The position numbers and the translations under genes are program-made. Source: Microbacterium sp. CGR2 (GTDB lineage: Bacteria; Actinomycetota; Actinomycetes; Actinomycetales; Microbacteriaceae). From it: a DNA stretch of 64,000 nucleotides. Shown piece after piece: positions 8,857 to 18,006 of this stretch (positions are counted from its first letter, which is position 1; the number at the start of each line of letters is the position of its first letter). The stretch spans positions 930,001 through 994,000 of the forward strand of contig NZ_RBHX01000001.1 in the NCBI RefSeq assembly GCF_003626735.1. The letters are read 5' to 3'. The notes beneath the pieces were generated by a model. The model ran no database searches. It was not told the origin of the DNA and was given only the letters and a program-made list of their open reading frames with translations.

Positions 8857-9723
8857 ATGGCGAACACCGAACTCGGACTCTTCCTCGCGGCCCGGCGCGC
8901 GGCGATCAGTCCGGATGCTGCGGGCATCCGGTGGAGCGGCGTGCGGCGGGTGCCCGGCCTCCGCCGCGAAGAGGTGTCGATCCTGGCCGGAGTCAGCGTC
9001 GACTACTACACGCGACTGGAGCAAGGACGGGAGGAGAACCCGTCGGCATCCGTCCTCAACGCGCTCAGCCGCGCGCTCGCGCTGCCCGCCGACGCCCGCG
9101 AGCATCTCTACCGACTGGCCGGGGCCGTCCCCTCCGCTGCCCCGACGCCCGCCGTCGAGCGGGTGGACCCCGCCCTGCAGCGGCTGATGGAGGCATGGCC
9201 GGACACCCCGGCGTTCGTGCTGAACCGGCGATTGGACATCCTCGCGCTCAACCCGTTGGCCCGGGCTCTGTATTCGGCGTTCGAGAAAACGGGCAACCTC
9301 GCGCGGATGGTCTTCCTCGACCGTGCCGCGGCCTCGTTCTTCGACGACTGGGATCGGTCGGCCGAAGCGAGCGTCGCCAACCTTCGGCTGACGCTCGGCT
9401 TCGACGCCCACGACAGCGCCACCTTCGAGCTGATCGACGAACTGCGGACCGGCGATCCGCGCTTCGCGGTGCTCTGGGCGCGGAACGACGCTCGGGGCAA
9501 GACGCAGGAGGCCAAGGTCTTCGTCCACCCGGAGGTCGGGCGTCTCACGCTCGAGTTCAGCGCCTTCGACGTTCGTAGCGCGCCCGGGCAGCAGCTGATC
9601 GTCTACCAGGCGGAACCCGCATCGGCATCTGGCGACGCTCTGCGATTGCTGGCGACGATCGCCGCCACGCGCGGGCCCCGCCCGGCGACATTCGGTCAGC
9701 GGCGCGTCATCGTCGACGCATAG
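8857..9723 (+). CDS. XRE-family regulator with MmyB-like ligand domain
   Basis: The 288-aa protein has an N-terminal helix-turn-helix (REEVSILAGVSVDYYTRLEQ, about residues 39-58). A C-terminal MmyB-like domain follows, with the characteristic LDILALNPLARALYS segment. Such regulators in actinobacteria typically control a neighbouring oxidoreductase and bind a fatty-acid-like ligand; that is family knowledge. ATG 8857 starts the conserved N-terminus. A CAAGCT hexamer ends six bases before it, a possible leaderless -10. The last 28 bases overlap the convergent gene at 9696. Confidence 0.85.
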   Translation: MANTELGLFLAARRAAISPDAAGIRWSGVRRVPGLRREEVSILAGVSVDYYTRLEQGREENPSASVLNALSRALALPADAREHLYRLAGAVPSAAPTPAVERVDPALQRLMEAWPDTPAFVLNRRLDILALNPLARALYSAFEKTGNLARMVFLDRAAASFFDDWDRSAEASVANLRLTLGFDAHDSATFELIDELRTGDPRFAVLWARNDARGKTQEAKVFVHPEVGRLTLEFSAFDVRSAPGQQLIVYQAEPASASGDALRLLATIAATRGPRPATFGQRRVIVDA

Positions 9724-10175
9724 CCGCCATCCCCTGGATACACCCACGCGCCGTCGAGCTGACGGTCGTCGTCACTGAACGTGCCGCGGAAATACGCCGG
9801 GCTGCCCTTCGCCCCTGCCCAGATCGTCAACGTATCGCCGTCCAGCTCGTAGACGTAGTCGAGCGTGTTGCCCATGGAGTCGTAGAACCGGGAGACGACG
9901 TCCGTTCCGACCGGCTCGCCGAATGGATGCAGCTGCCCGATCACTTCCATGCCTGTGATCGCCTGGCCGAACTGTTCCAGTTCGACGTGCTGCAGCAGGA
10001 AGAACCGTCCGGCCATCCACTCGTATCGAACGAGGCCTTCCGCGCCTCCGGTGATGGTCCACTCCCCGACGAGCCGGTCGAGCACGGTGACCGCACTGCT
10101 GGGCGTGGGCTGCTCGCCGAGGCCATACCCATCGATCTGCTCTGCCGACGTGTTCTCCAGCTGGTTGTCGTTCAT
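9696..10175 (-). CDS. DUF1579-like lipocalin-fold protein
   Basis: This 159-aa soluble protein has the pattern LVGEWTITGGAEG near its middle and repeated short beta-strands ending in FSDDDRQLDGAW. Together these suggest a small beta-barrel of the DUF1579/calycin type. No catalytic residues can be named. AAAGGA precedes the ATG. Its upstream region carries one of two identical, oppositely facing promoter elements shared with the ECF sigma operon, so it is probably part of that sigma factor's regulon. The 3' end overlaps the convergent XRE-family gene by 28 bases. Confidence 0.7.
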   Translation of the reverse strand: MNDNQLENTSAEQIDGYGLGEQPTPSSAVTVLDRLVGEWTITGGAEGLVRYEWMAGRFFLLQHVELEQFGQAITGMEVIGQLHPFGEPVGTDVVSRFYDSMGNTLDYVYELDGDTLTIWAGAKGSPAYFRGTFSDDDRQLDGAWVYPGDGGYASTMTRR

Positions 10176-10214
10176 GATGCGTCCTTTCGTTGGCGTCCCG
10201 GCGGGTCACCGTCA

Positions 10215-10250
10215 CAGATACCTCGGAGCCCGATTCCCCCGATTGACATC
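10215..10250 (-). promoter_or_regulatory. Candidate ECF promoter, leftward copy
   Basis: Reading the minus strand, GATGTCAA (10250-10243), 12 bases and GGCTCCGAGGTATCTG (10230-10215) precede the DUF1579-like gene. The same two blocks with the same 12-base gap occur on the plus strand at 10266-10301. TGTCAA resembles -35 elements recognised by ECF sigma factors, and CCGAGG sits where the -10 should be. Confidence 0.6.
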
Positions 10251-10265
10251 CCGGCGGAGAAAGTC

Positions 10266-10301
10266 GATGTCAAGGTGCGGCATCCGGCTCCGAGGTATCT
10301 G
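10266..10301 (+). promoter_or_regulatory. Candidate ECF promoter, rightward copy
   Basis: GATGTCAA (10266-10273), 12 bases and GGCTCCGAGGTATCTG (10286-10301) lie 35 bases before the DUF998 start codon. The element is the exact mirror of the leftward copy, so both arms form nested inverted repeats of 8 and 16 bp. Autoregulation of the sigma operon is the likely purpose. Confidence 0.6.
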
Positions 10302-10335
10302 TACACGTCGTATCCATCAACCTGAGGAGTACCCA

Positions 10336-11013
10336 ATGAATGCGTTCCACATCACACCGGCGGTGACGGAGCCCAGCCGAGTCGAGACGTCGCGATCCCG
10401 TACCCGGACGCTGTTGATCGCAGGTGCGCTTGCCGGCCCGCTGTTCTACCTGTCGGCCATCGCGCAGATGCTCACACGACCAGGCTTCGACCTTCGCGTC
10501 CATCCGATCAGCCAGCTCTCGACGGGAGACCTGGGATGGATCCAGGTGGTCACCTTCGCACTGACAGGTCTCGGCCTGATCTGCCTGGCGGTCGGACACC
10601 GGAGAGTCGTGTCGAGCGGTCGTGGCCGCACAGCGATCCCCCTGTTCATCGCGATCGCGGGGATCGGCTTCATCGCCGCGGGCGTCTTCCCCCAGGATCC
10701 CGCCTACGGGTTCCCTCTCGGAACCGCTGACGGCCCTGCAGCGGAATCGTCGTGGCACGCGCTCGTCCATATGGGCGCGGCGATCCTGGCCTTCACCGCA
10801 TTGGCGGTGGCTGCGGTGATCGCTCTCGTTCGTGCGATCAGCAATCGTCGCCCGCTCGCCGCCGTCGGCAACGGCATCGTCGCCCTCGCGCTGCTGGCTC
10901 CTGTCGTCCCCGATGTCGCCAGCATGCAGGTCGCCGTCACCGGGCTCTTCGCTTTCGGGTGGTGCACCCTCACGGCGACCACACTGCTGAAGTCGCCCAT
11001 TGCCGCTCGATAG
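10336..11013 (+). CDS. DUF998 family membrane protein
   Basis: The protein of 225 aa has six predicted membrane helices and the DUF998 features: GPLFYLSAIAQML in helix 1, followed by HPISQLSTGDLGW, then GVFPQDPAYGFP in a loop. GAGGAG lies seven bases before the ATG. It is the first gene of a unit with the YCII protein and the ECF sigma factor. A role as membrane partner or target of the sigma system is inferred from position only; the family has no proven activity. Confidence 0.85.
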   Translation: MNAFHITPAVTEPSRVETSRSRTRTLLIAGALAGPLFYLSAIAQMLTRPGFDLRVHPISQLSTGDLGWIQVVTFALTGLGLICLAVGHRRVVSSGRGRTAIPLFIAIAGIGFIAAGVFPQDPAYGFPLGTADGPAAESSWHALVHMGAAILAFTALAVAAVIALVRAISNRRPLAAVGNGIVALALLAPVVPDVASMQVAVTGLFAFGWCTLTATTLLKSPIAAR

Positions 11014-11047
11014 CCTGAACCCGCAGTCCGACTCAAGGAGAAGAACC

Positions 11048-11416
11048 ATGAAATTCCTCATCCTCGGCTACACGCCGAGCAACAGCTGGGATGCCGCCAC
11101 CGCGGACACGCCCACCGAAGACGCCCTCGCCGCATTCGCCGCCTACCAGGAGTTCGAAGCCGAGCTGCGCGCCAGCGGCGAATTCGTCAGCACGGAGGGC
11201 CTGGGACATCCGGCTCTGTCGACGACCGTGCGCAAAGCGGACGGGAGCATCGTCATCACCGACGGCCCGTTCGCCGAGCTCAAGGAAGTACTCGCGTCGT
11301 TCGCCGTCATCGAGGTGTCCGGCCTGGACCGCGCGAAAGACATCGTCGCAAGGATGGTGGAGATGCTCGGGGAGCCGATGGAGATCCGCCCCATCATGGG
11401 CGACGACTTCGCGTGA
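11048..11416 (+). CDS. YCII-related (DGPF) protein
   Basis: This 122-aa protein belongs to the YCII/DGPF family, with the name-giving tetrapeptide in VITDGPFAELKE (about residues 71-82). Such proteins are the regular genomic companions of ECF42 sigma factors, though their biochemical activity is not settled. AAGGAG lies seven bases upstream of the ATG. Its stop overlaps the sigma-factor GTG (GTGA), so translation of the two is coupled. Confidence 0.92.
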   Translation: MKFLILGYTPSNSWDAATADTPTEDALAAFAAYQEFEAELRASGEFVSTEGLGHPALSTTVRKADGSIVITDGPFAELKEVLASFAVIEVSGLDRAKDIVARMVEMLGEPMEIRPIMGDDFA

Positions 11417-12645
11417 CCGATCGCGCCGACGCGATCGAGCATCTGCTGCGCAGCGAGGCGCCGCAGGTGCTCGGCGCGCTGGTGCGCCGCTTCGGCCACT
11501 TCGACATCGCGGAAGAAGCGGTGCAAGACGCGCTTCTCGCCGCCAGCGCGCAATGGCGGAAGAGTCTCCCGGAACACCCTCGGTCGTGGTTGATCCGCGT
11601 CGCCTACCGTCGGATGGTCGATGCTCTCCGATCCGAGTCGGCGGATCGGAGACGCGCGGAAGAGTATTCGATCGCGGCATCGGCGTCCCCGTCGTCAGCC
11701 TCCGAGCACGACGACAGCTTGAACCTCTTGCTGCTGTGCTGTCATCCCGCACTGTCGCATGCGTCGAGAGTCGCCCTGACGCTGCGTGCGGTGGGCGGAT
11801 TGACCACCGTGGAGATCGCGCATGCGTACGGGGTGACCGAACAGACCATGGCCGTGCGGATCAGTCGGGCGAAGCAGCAGATCCGCAAGGCCGGCGCCCG
11901 GTTCGAGTTCGCCGACGACGACGACCTTCCGGGCCGCATCTCCGCAGTCATGCGGGTGCTGTACCTGATCTTCAACGAGGGGTACACCGCAACGACCGGC
12001 GCGCAGCTCACGCGCACCGACCTGACGGCTGAAGCGATCCGTCTTGCCAGGCTCTTGCGCACACTCCGGCCCGACGATCCCGAGCCTGCGGCACTTCTCG
12101 CGCTCATGCTGTTGACGGATTCACGCCGCGCCACCCGCGCAACGCCGAGCGGCGAGCTCGTGCCGCTGGCGGATCAGGATCGTGGGCGCTGGGATGCGGG
12201 GATGATCGCGGAGGGATCTGAACTCATCCGTTCAGCGTGGTCTCGCGGCTCCGTCGGCACCTACCAGCTGCAGGCCGCCGTCGCCGCCGTCCACGCCTCT
12301 GCGCCGGTCGCCGCGGAGACCGATTGGCGCCAGATCGCAGTGCTCTACCTCGCGCTCGAACAGGTCGAGCCCAGCGGACCGGTCATGCTCGCGCGGGTCG
12401 TCGCCGTGGCCCACGCCTACGGCCCTGCACAGGCGAACGCTCTGCTCGAACAGCTCGACCGCGAACACGGGCTGCTCCAGCATCCGCTGACCCGGCACCG
12501 CGCGCATGCGATCCGTGCGCATCTCAATGAAGCGGCGGGAGATGAGACAGCGGCACGAGCCGATTTCCTTGCCGCGGCCGAGATGACCCAGAACGAACCC
12601 GAATCCCGGTATCTGTCTCGAAAGGCGGGCGGCGGGACCTCCTAG
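11413..12645 (+). CDS. ECF42-type RNA polymerase sigma factor
   Basis: The 410-aa protein has an N-terminal sigma region 2 (RRFGHFDIAEEAVQDALL), a region 4 helix-turn-helix (LTTVEIAHAYGVTEQTMAVRISRAK) at about residues 135-159, and a long helical C-terminal extension of roughly 200 residues with TPR-like character. That extension and the neighbouring DGPF gene define the ECF42 group, which lacks a classic anti-sigma factor. The GTG start overlaps the upstream stop. It probably reads the two mirror-image promoters at 10215-10301, which would make the locus autoregulated. Confidence 0.9.
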   Translation: MTDRADAIEHLLRSEAPQVLGALVRRFGHFDIAEEAVQDALLAASAQWRKSLPEHPRSWLIRVAYRRMVDALRSESADRRRAEEYSIAASASPSSASEHDDSLNLLLLCCHPALSHASRVALTLRAVGGLTTVEIAHAYGVTEQTMAVRISRAKQQIRKAGARFEFADDDDLPGRISAVMRVLYLIFNEGYTATTGAQLTRTDLTAEAIRLARLLRTLRPDDPEPAALLALMLLTDSRRATRATPSGELVPLADQDRGRWDAGMIAEGSELIRSAWSRGSVGTYQLQAAVAAVHASAPVAAETDWRQIAVLYLALEQVEPSGPVMLARVVAVAHAYGPAQANALLEQLDREHGLLQHPLTRHRAHAIRAHLNEAAGDETAARADFLAAAEMTQNEPESRYLSRKAGGGTS

Positions 12646-12740
12646 CCGCTTCCCGCCGCGGGGGGCGAAAGGTCGGAGCCACCGCGCACCTCACGGCCTA
12701 GCGGGTCGCGCCGCCCGGTGGGCCCCGCTTGCAACCACTG

Positions 12741-13904
12741 TCACGTGACCATTCCGGCGGCAGAGAAAGCGGAGTCGAGATCCTCGATCAGGTCCCCCGC
12801 GCTCTCCAGCCCAACGTGGAGCCGCACGAGGCGAGGGGCATCAGGAGCGCCGTCGTCCGCTCGGAGGTGATGGGGTTCAGCGGGCATGATCAGGCTCTCG
12901 AAACCTCCCCAGCTGGTCCCCAACCCGAAGAGCTGGAGGTGGTCGATGAACACCGCGAAATCCGCTTCCGAGCATGGCGGGAGCTCGATCGTGAACGGGC
13001 CGGCCGCTCCGGTGAACTGAGAACGCCAGAGTTCGTACCCCGGATCGCCCTCCAGCGCCGGAAAGAGGACGCGTCGGACGCCCGGGTGGTGCTGCATCCA
13101 CACGGCCACAGTGAGCGCGCTCGCCTCATGGCGTTGCATCCGGAGGGCGAGAGTGCGCAGACCTCGGAGCGCGAGCCAGCAAGTGTCAGGCGCTGCGTGC
13201 GTGCCGTTGCGGTCGCAGTACTCGCGCACGCGCTCGAGCGCGTCGGATGAGCCGGTGACCAGACCGAGCAGCAGGTCGGAGTGGCCGTTGATGAACTTGG
13301 TTGCGGAGTGGACGGAGATGTCCACACCCAACGAATGAGCGTCGAAGAACACCGGGGTTCCCCAGGTGGAATCGGAGGCCAGCGGCACCCCGTGAGCATG
13401 CGCAGCCTCACTGATCGCGCGGATGTCGAGCATCTCCATGGTCAAGGACGCCGGCGTTTCGACGAAGACGAGTGAAGTGTCGTCACGCAGGAGCGCCGAC
13501 AGGTCATCGTCACGCGCGAAGTACTCGACTTCCGTGCCGGCCGGTATGAGCTCACGGTCGCAGAACACTCGCGTCGGACCGTAGACGCCCGCGCTCACGA
13601 GAATATGACGCCCGGCCCCGGCGTGGGCGGAGAGGACGGCCGTGATCGCGGCGAGGCCGCTGCTGGTCGCGATGGCGGTCTCCGCCCGGGAGATCTCGGC
13701 CATCGCCTGCTGCAGCTCGAAAGTCGTCGTCGTGCCGGAACGACCGTATCGTGGCGCTGCGAACACGACGCCGCGCTGCGCTCGTCTGTAGTCGGTGAGA
13801 GAGGCGAACACGGTGGTCGACGTCCGGACCAGGGGTGGGCTGATCGCGTGAGCGGCGGCCGCAGTGGTGCGGCCGATTCGAGTCAGTCGAGTTTCGAAGT
13901 CCAT
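12741..13904 (-). CDS. PLP-dependent trans-sulfuration enzyme (cystathionine lyase type)
   Basis: The 387-aa protein is a Cys/Met metabolism PLP enzyme of fold type I. The Schiff-base lysine is K203 in SVHSATKFINGHSD, and the cofactor-contact YGRSG lies near residue 53. The sequence is closest in character to cystathionine beta-lyase (MetC). Gamma-lyase or a related C-S lyase activity cannot be excluded. AAGGGAG precedes ATG 13904; a longer frame upstream is unlikely. An AraC regulator is divergent, 94 bases away, and is a probable controller. Confidence 0.85.
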   Translation of the reverse strand: MDFETRLTRIGRTTAAAAHAISPPLVRTSTTVFASLTDYRRAQRGVVFAAPRYGRSGTTTTFELQQAMAEISRAETAIATSSGLAAITAVLSAHAGAGRHILVSAGVYGPTRVFCDRELIPAGTEVEYFARDDDLSALLRDDTSLVFVETPASLTMEMLDIRAISEAAHAHGVPLASDSTWGTPVFFDAHSLGVDISVHSATKFINGHSDLLLGLVTGSSDALERVREYCDRNGTHAAPDTCWLALRGLRTLALRMQRHEASALTVAVWMQHHPGVRRVLFPALEGDPGYELWRSQFTGAAGPFTIELPPCSEADFAVFIDHLQLFGLGTSWGGFESLIMPAEPHHLRADDGAPDAPRLVRLHVGLESAGDLIEDLDSAFSAAGMVT

Positions 13905-13998
13905 TGCGCTTCTCCCTTCGTGGAACGGGACTGGCCCGGCCGCTGGAGTCCAGCCTGACGCGATACGCTGCGGCACGCTTTCGATAGAGTGACACTCC

Positions 13999-14739
13999 AT
14001 GTCAGAAACTCGCCACGTTCGTGTCGCGCCGACCGAAACGCGCATCCTTGCGCGCGGCGCCGAGGCGACGCCGCACCGCCATGACGACCATCAACTCATC
14101 TACGCCAGCTCCGGTGTTCTCGAGGTCACCGTCCCGGACGGCATCTGGTTCACTCCGTCTGTGCGCGCGGTCTGCGTACCAGGTGGCACAGTCCACAGCT
14201 GGCAGGTCCATGGGGCCACCACGGTGCATCTCATCGGAATCCCCCGCCCGCTCTTTCCATCGACAGACAGTGCACCGACGCTCGTCGCCGTCGACGCCCT
14301 CGCTCGCGCACTGATGATCGCCTGCGCCGAGAACGGTCCCGCACACACTCCGGCGGAGCGGCGGCTCCTCCGGGTGCTCGTCGACCAGATCCACCCGGTG
14401 TCAGCGGCATCGACCATGATTCCGTCTCTCCGAGACGAGCGTCTGCAGAAGGTCCAGGCGATCGTCGAATCGGACATGACCGTAGCGCCCGGCCTTGCAG
14501 AGCTCGGGCCACAGGTTGGCGCGTCGGCGCGCACGCTCTCCCGCCTGTTTCGAGACGAGGTGGGAATGGCGTTTCCGGTGTGGCGGACGCAGTTGCGGTT
14601 GCACCGGGCGACGCTCCTGCTCGCCGCGGGGCGAACCGTCAGTCAGACCGCCGGCGCCTGCGGCTGGTCATCACCCAGTGCCTTCGTCACGACGTTCCGT
14701 CGGGCCTTCGGACAAACACCCGGGTCACTGTACCGATAG
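13999..14739 (+). CDS. AraC family transcriptional regulator
   Basis: The 246-aa regulator carries an N-terminal cupin sensor (TPHRHDDHQLIYASSG, with HRHDDH as a possible ligand site) and a C-terminal double helix-turn-helix. The second HTH contains TAGACGWSSPSAFVTTFRRAF, ending in the typical GQTPGSLYR. TAGAGT lies eight bases before the ATG, so the transcript may be nearly leaderless. The divergent C-S lyase gene is the probable target. Confidence 0.92.
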   Translation: MSETRHVRVAPTETRILARGAEATPHRHDDHQLIYASSGVLEVTVPDGIWFTPSVRAVCVPGGTVHSWQVHGATTVHLIGIPRPLFPSTDSAPTLVAVDALARALMIACAENGPAHTPAERRLLRVLVDQIHPVSAASTMIPSLRDERLQKVQAIVESDMTVAPGLAELGPQVGASARTLSRLFRDEVGMAFPVWRTQLRLHRATLLLAAGRTVSQTAGACGWSSPSAFVTTFRRAFGQTPGSLYR

Positions 14740-14837
14740 CGCAATCGAAATCTAGACTCGCCTGATGACCGCTTGGCGTTCCGACCGCTTCTTGTCGTGG
14801 CAGGATCGCACGGACGCGACCTGAGGCGATCCCGCCT

Positions 14838-14869
14838 CATCGACATTTGTCTCTACATCGACAGATGTC
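14838..14869. repeat. Two 14-bp direct repeats before the HAD gene
   Basis: CATCGACATTTGTC (14838-14851) and CATCGACAGATGTC (14856-14869) are separated by TCTA. They differ at two adjacent positions, and each contains a near-palindromic GACANNTGTC core. The 18-bp period and the position 29 bases before the start suggest a tandem operator. No regulator is assigned. Confidence 0.45.
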
Positions 14870-14897
14870 AGGACTCAGTAACTCGAGGGGCTCCATA

Positions 14898-15593
14898 GTG
14901 GATATCAATGAGATCGAGGCCGTCGTTTTCGACGTGCTCGGCACCCTCGTCGACGAGCCAGGCGGACTTCACACCGCGATCGGGGTAGCGGCGCCCCCGC
15001 TCAGCCATGCGGAGGTCGACGCGCTGGTCGCCGAGTGGCAACAGTATGTCGAGGCCGAACAGCGCCGCATGGCCCAGGGCACGCGCCGCTATGCCAACAC
15101 CGAAGTCGTCGACTTCGAGGCCGCGCAGCGGGTGGCCAATCGAGTCGGCCTCACCGACCCGACGACGATTGCGACACTGGCGACGGCCGGCGAGCGCTTG
15201 ACGCCGTGGCACGATTCGGTAGCGGCGCTCAAGCGACTTGCGCAGCGGTTCCCGGTGATCGGGCTGTCCAATGCCAGCTCTACGGCGCTGCTTCGACTCA
15301 GCGCCAACACCGGGCTCCCTTTGCAGCATGCACTCTCCGGCGAGAGCGTCTCCGCGTACAAGCCGGCCGCCGAGGTGTACCGGCTTGCCGTTGAGACTGC
15401 GAGGCTCCCTCCGCGACATGTTCTGATGGTCGCGGCACACGCGTGGGATCTCCGTGGCGCCCAAGCGATCGGCATGAGCACCGCGTACGTGGAGCGGCCG
15501 GGAGGAGACCCGCCGGCAGGCGTCGACGCCTTCGACTGGGAATTCGACGAACTGACCGATCTCGTCGACGCGCTCATGACCGCAGCGCGTTGA
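14898..15593 (+). CDS. HAD hydrolase, haloacid dehalogenase type II-like
   Basis: The 231-aa protein has the HAD nucleophile motif FDVLGTLVD near residue 10, in the DxxGT form typical of L-2-haloacid dehalogenases. Motif II is LSNAS and the lysine motif is SAYKPAAEVYR. The usual acidic pair appears as VAAHAWDLRGA. GTG 14898 is chosen because GAGGGG lies seven bases upstream and the HAD motif follows at once. The substrate is unknown. Confidence 0.88.
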   Translation: MDINEIEAVVFDVLGTLVDEPGGLHTAIGVAAPPLSHAEVDALVAEWQQYVEAEQRRMAQGTRRYANTEVVDFEAAQRVANRVGLTDPTTIATLATAGERLTPWHDSVAALKRLAQRFPVIGLSNASSTALLRLSANTGLPLQHALSGESVSAYKPAAEVYRLAVETARLPPRHVLMVAAHAWDLRGAQAIGMSTAYVERPGGDPPAGVDAFDWEFDELTDLVDALMTAAR

Positions 15594-15649
15594 CCTGAGC
15601 CCGCTCGGCAGCGCTGCAGCTTTCAGGTGCGGGACGCAGAAGGTCGCCG

Positions 15650-15655
15650 TATCGT
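15650..15655 (+). promoter_or_regulatory. Leaderless -10 box (TATCGT)
   Basis: TATCGT ends six bases before the GTG of the NIPSNAP-like gene, so transcription would begin at or very near the start codon. Confidence 0.5.
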
Positions 15656-15661
15656 GGCCAC

Positions 15662-15979
15662 GTGATCACTTGCGTTGTGACGTACACGGTCGACCCCGTC
15701 CGCATCGAGGCATTCGAGGAGTTCGCCCAGGCATGGATGGAGCTCGTATCCCGGCATGGCGGCATCCACCACGGTTACTTCCTGCCCTCGGAGGGAAAGA
15801 GCGACGAGGCCTTGGCACTGTTCACCTTCCCGTCCTTCGCCGACTACGAGACGTACCGCGAGCGGTTCGGCATCGACCCGGAGTTCATCGCAGCAGACCG
15901 GATCCGCGACGACAGCGGATGCGTCATCCGCTACGAGCGCACCTTCATGCGCCCGCTGCTTCCCGACACCGCCCTCTGA
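15662..15979 (+). CDS. NIPSNAP-like small protein
   Basis: The 105-aa protein has the ferredoxin-like dimeric alpha-beta-barrel pattern of NIPSNAP proteins: VVTYTVDPVRIEAFEEFAQAW, then a central FLPSEG, then FTFPSFADYETYRERF. NIPSNAP members have no agreed catalytic function. The GTG start has no ribosome-binding site but lies six bases after a TATCGT box, which fits a leaderless message. It is convergent with dnaB. Confidence 0.82.
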   Translation: MITCVVTYTVDPVRIEAFEEFAQAWMELVSRHGGIHHGYFLPSEGKSDEALALFTFPSFADYETYRERFGIDPEFIAADRIRDDSGCVIRYERTFMRPLLPDTAL

Positions 15980-16113
15980 CGGCTCTCACTCCCGCCGAAG
16001 ACGCCCACGGCGACGAGCAGTCCGGTGCGGAGCGCCCCCGCGGGTCTGCCGCAACCGTGACGGGCCATTGCTGGATACCGGGCGCTGCCGCTTTCTTCAC
16101 GCGGAACCTGCAC

Positions 16114-17487
<1,374 letters not shown>

Positions 17488-18006
17488 ACTGTTCCCTTCG
17501 ATGCGACGTTTCCGATGCGCCGCCTCGGTGGGCGGTGCCGTGCTGGTTCCGGTTGTTCGGCCGTCGTGCACAGCGAATCAGGAGCCCCCGACATTCGGTC
17601 GCTCGACCACGCTACGAGCGGCCCGACCAGCCTGCAACACAGCCTGTGGATAACCCTGTGGAGAGCGTGCGAACAAGATCGGAGAGTCTGTGCAGAACCT
17701 GTGTGGATAACTCCGTGGATGGCCGCCCCCGAGACTTTTTTAATCCCGTCTGACCTGGGCTTAGGTGTTTCTACAGGCTGTGGATGAGAACCTGCTTAAA
17801 CAGGTGATTGAAGGTTGTTGCCTGTCGTGGGGACATGTGTAGAACTTGGGGAAAGTCAAGCCGAGATTTCTCCGGGCGAGTCTCGCCCTTGCACCAGCTA
17901 CGTTCGTCGATAAGGGGCTGGACAATAGGCCATCCCGCGAGTAGCGTGCAGCCCATCGATCCCTGTGTGGGGTCGGTAAACGTTGCTTCTGAAGGGGGAG
18001 GGTGGC
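17488..18006. other. Gene-free region between dnaB and a secreted-protein locus
   Basis: I see no gene in these 519 bases. They carry TGTGGATAA DnaA boxes, an AT-rich patch around 17735-17750 and a near-palindrome (CCTGCTTAAACAGG at about 17790-17805). GAAGGGGGA sits near 17991, just before the GTG of the damaged secreted-protein gene. Confidence 0.6.
17645..17787. promoter_or_regulatory. DnaA-box cluster upstream of dnaB
   Basis: TGTGGATAA occurs at 17645-17653 and 17702-17710, the exact complement of the TTATCCACA consensus. TGTGGATGA at 17779-17787 is one mismatch away, and further TGTGGA or CGTGGA half-matches lie between them. The cluster is in the promoter region of dnaB, so DnaA could regulate helicase supply here. 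Confidence 0.6.

Noticed and set aside
7494..9578. A 694-codon plus-strand frame across the MFS and XRE genes.
   Set aside because: It is antisense to the MFS gene and out of frame with the regulator; composition is rich in His, Asp, Gln and Arg without a fold.
14765..14824. A 19-codon frame starting ATG before the HAD gene.
   Set aside because: No ribosome-binding site, no recognisable features and no way to test conservation here.
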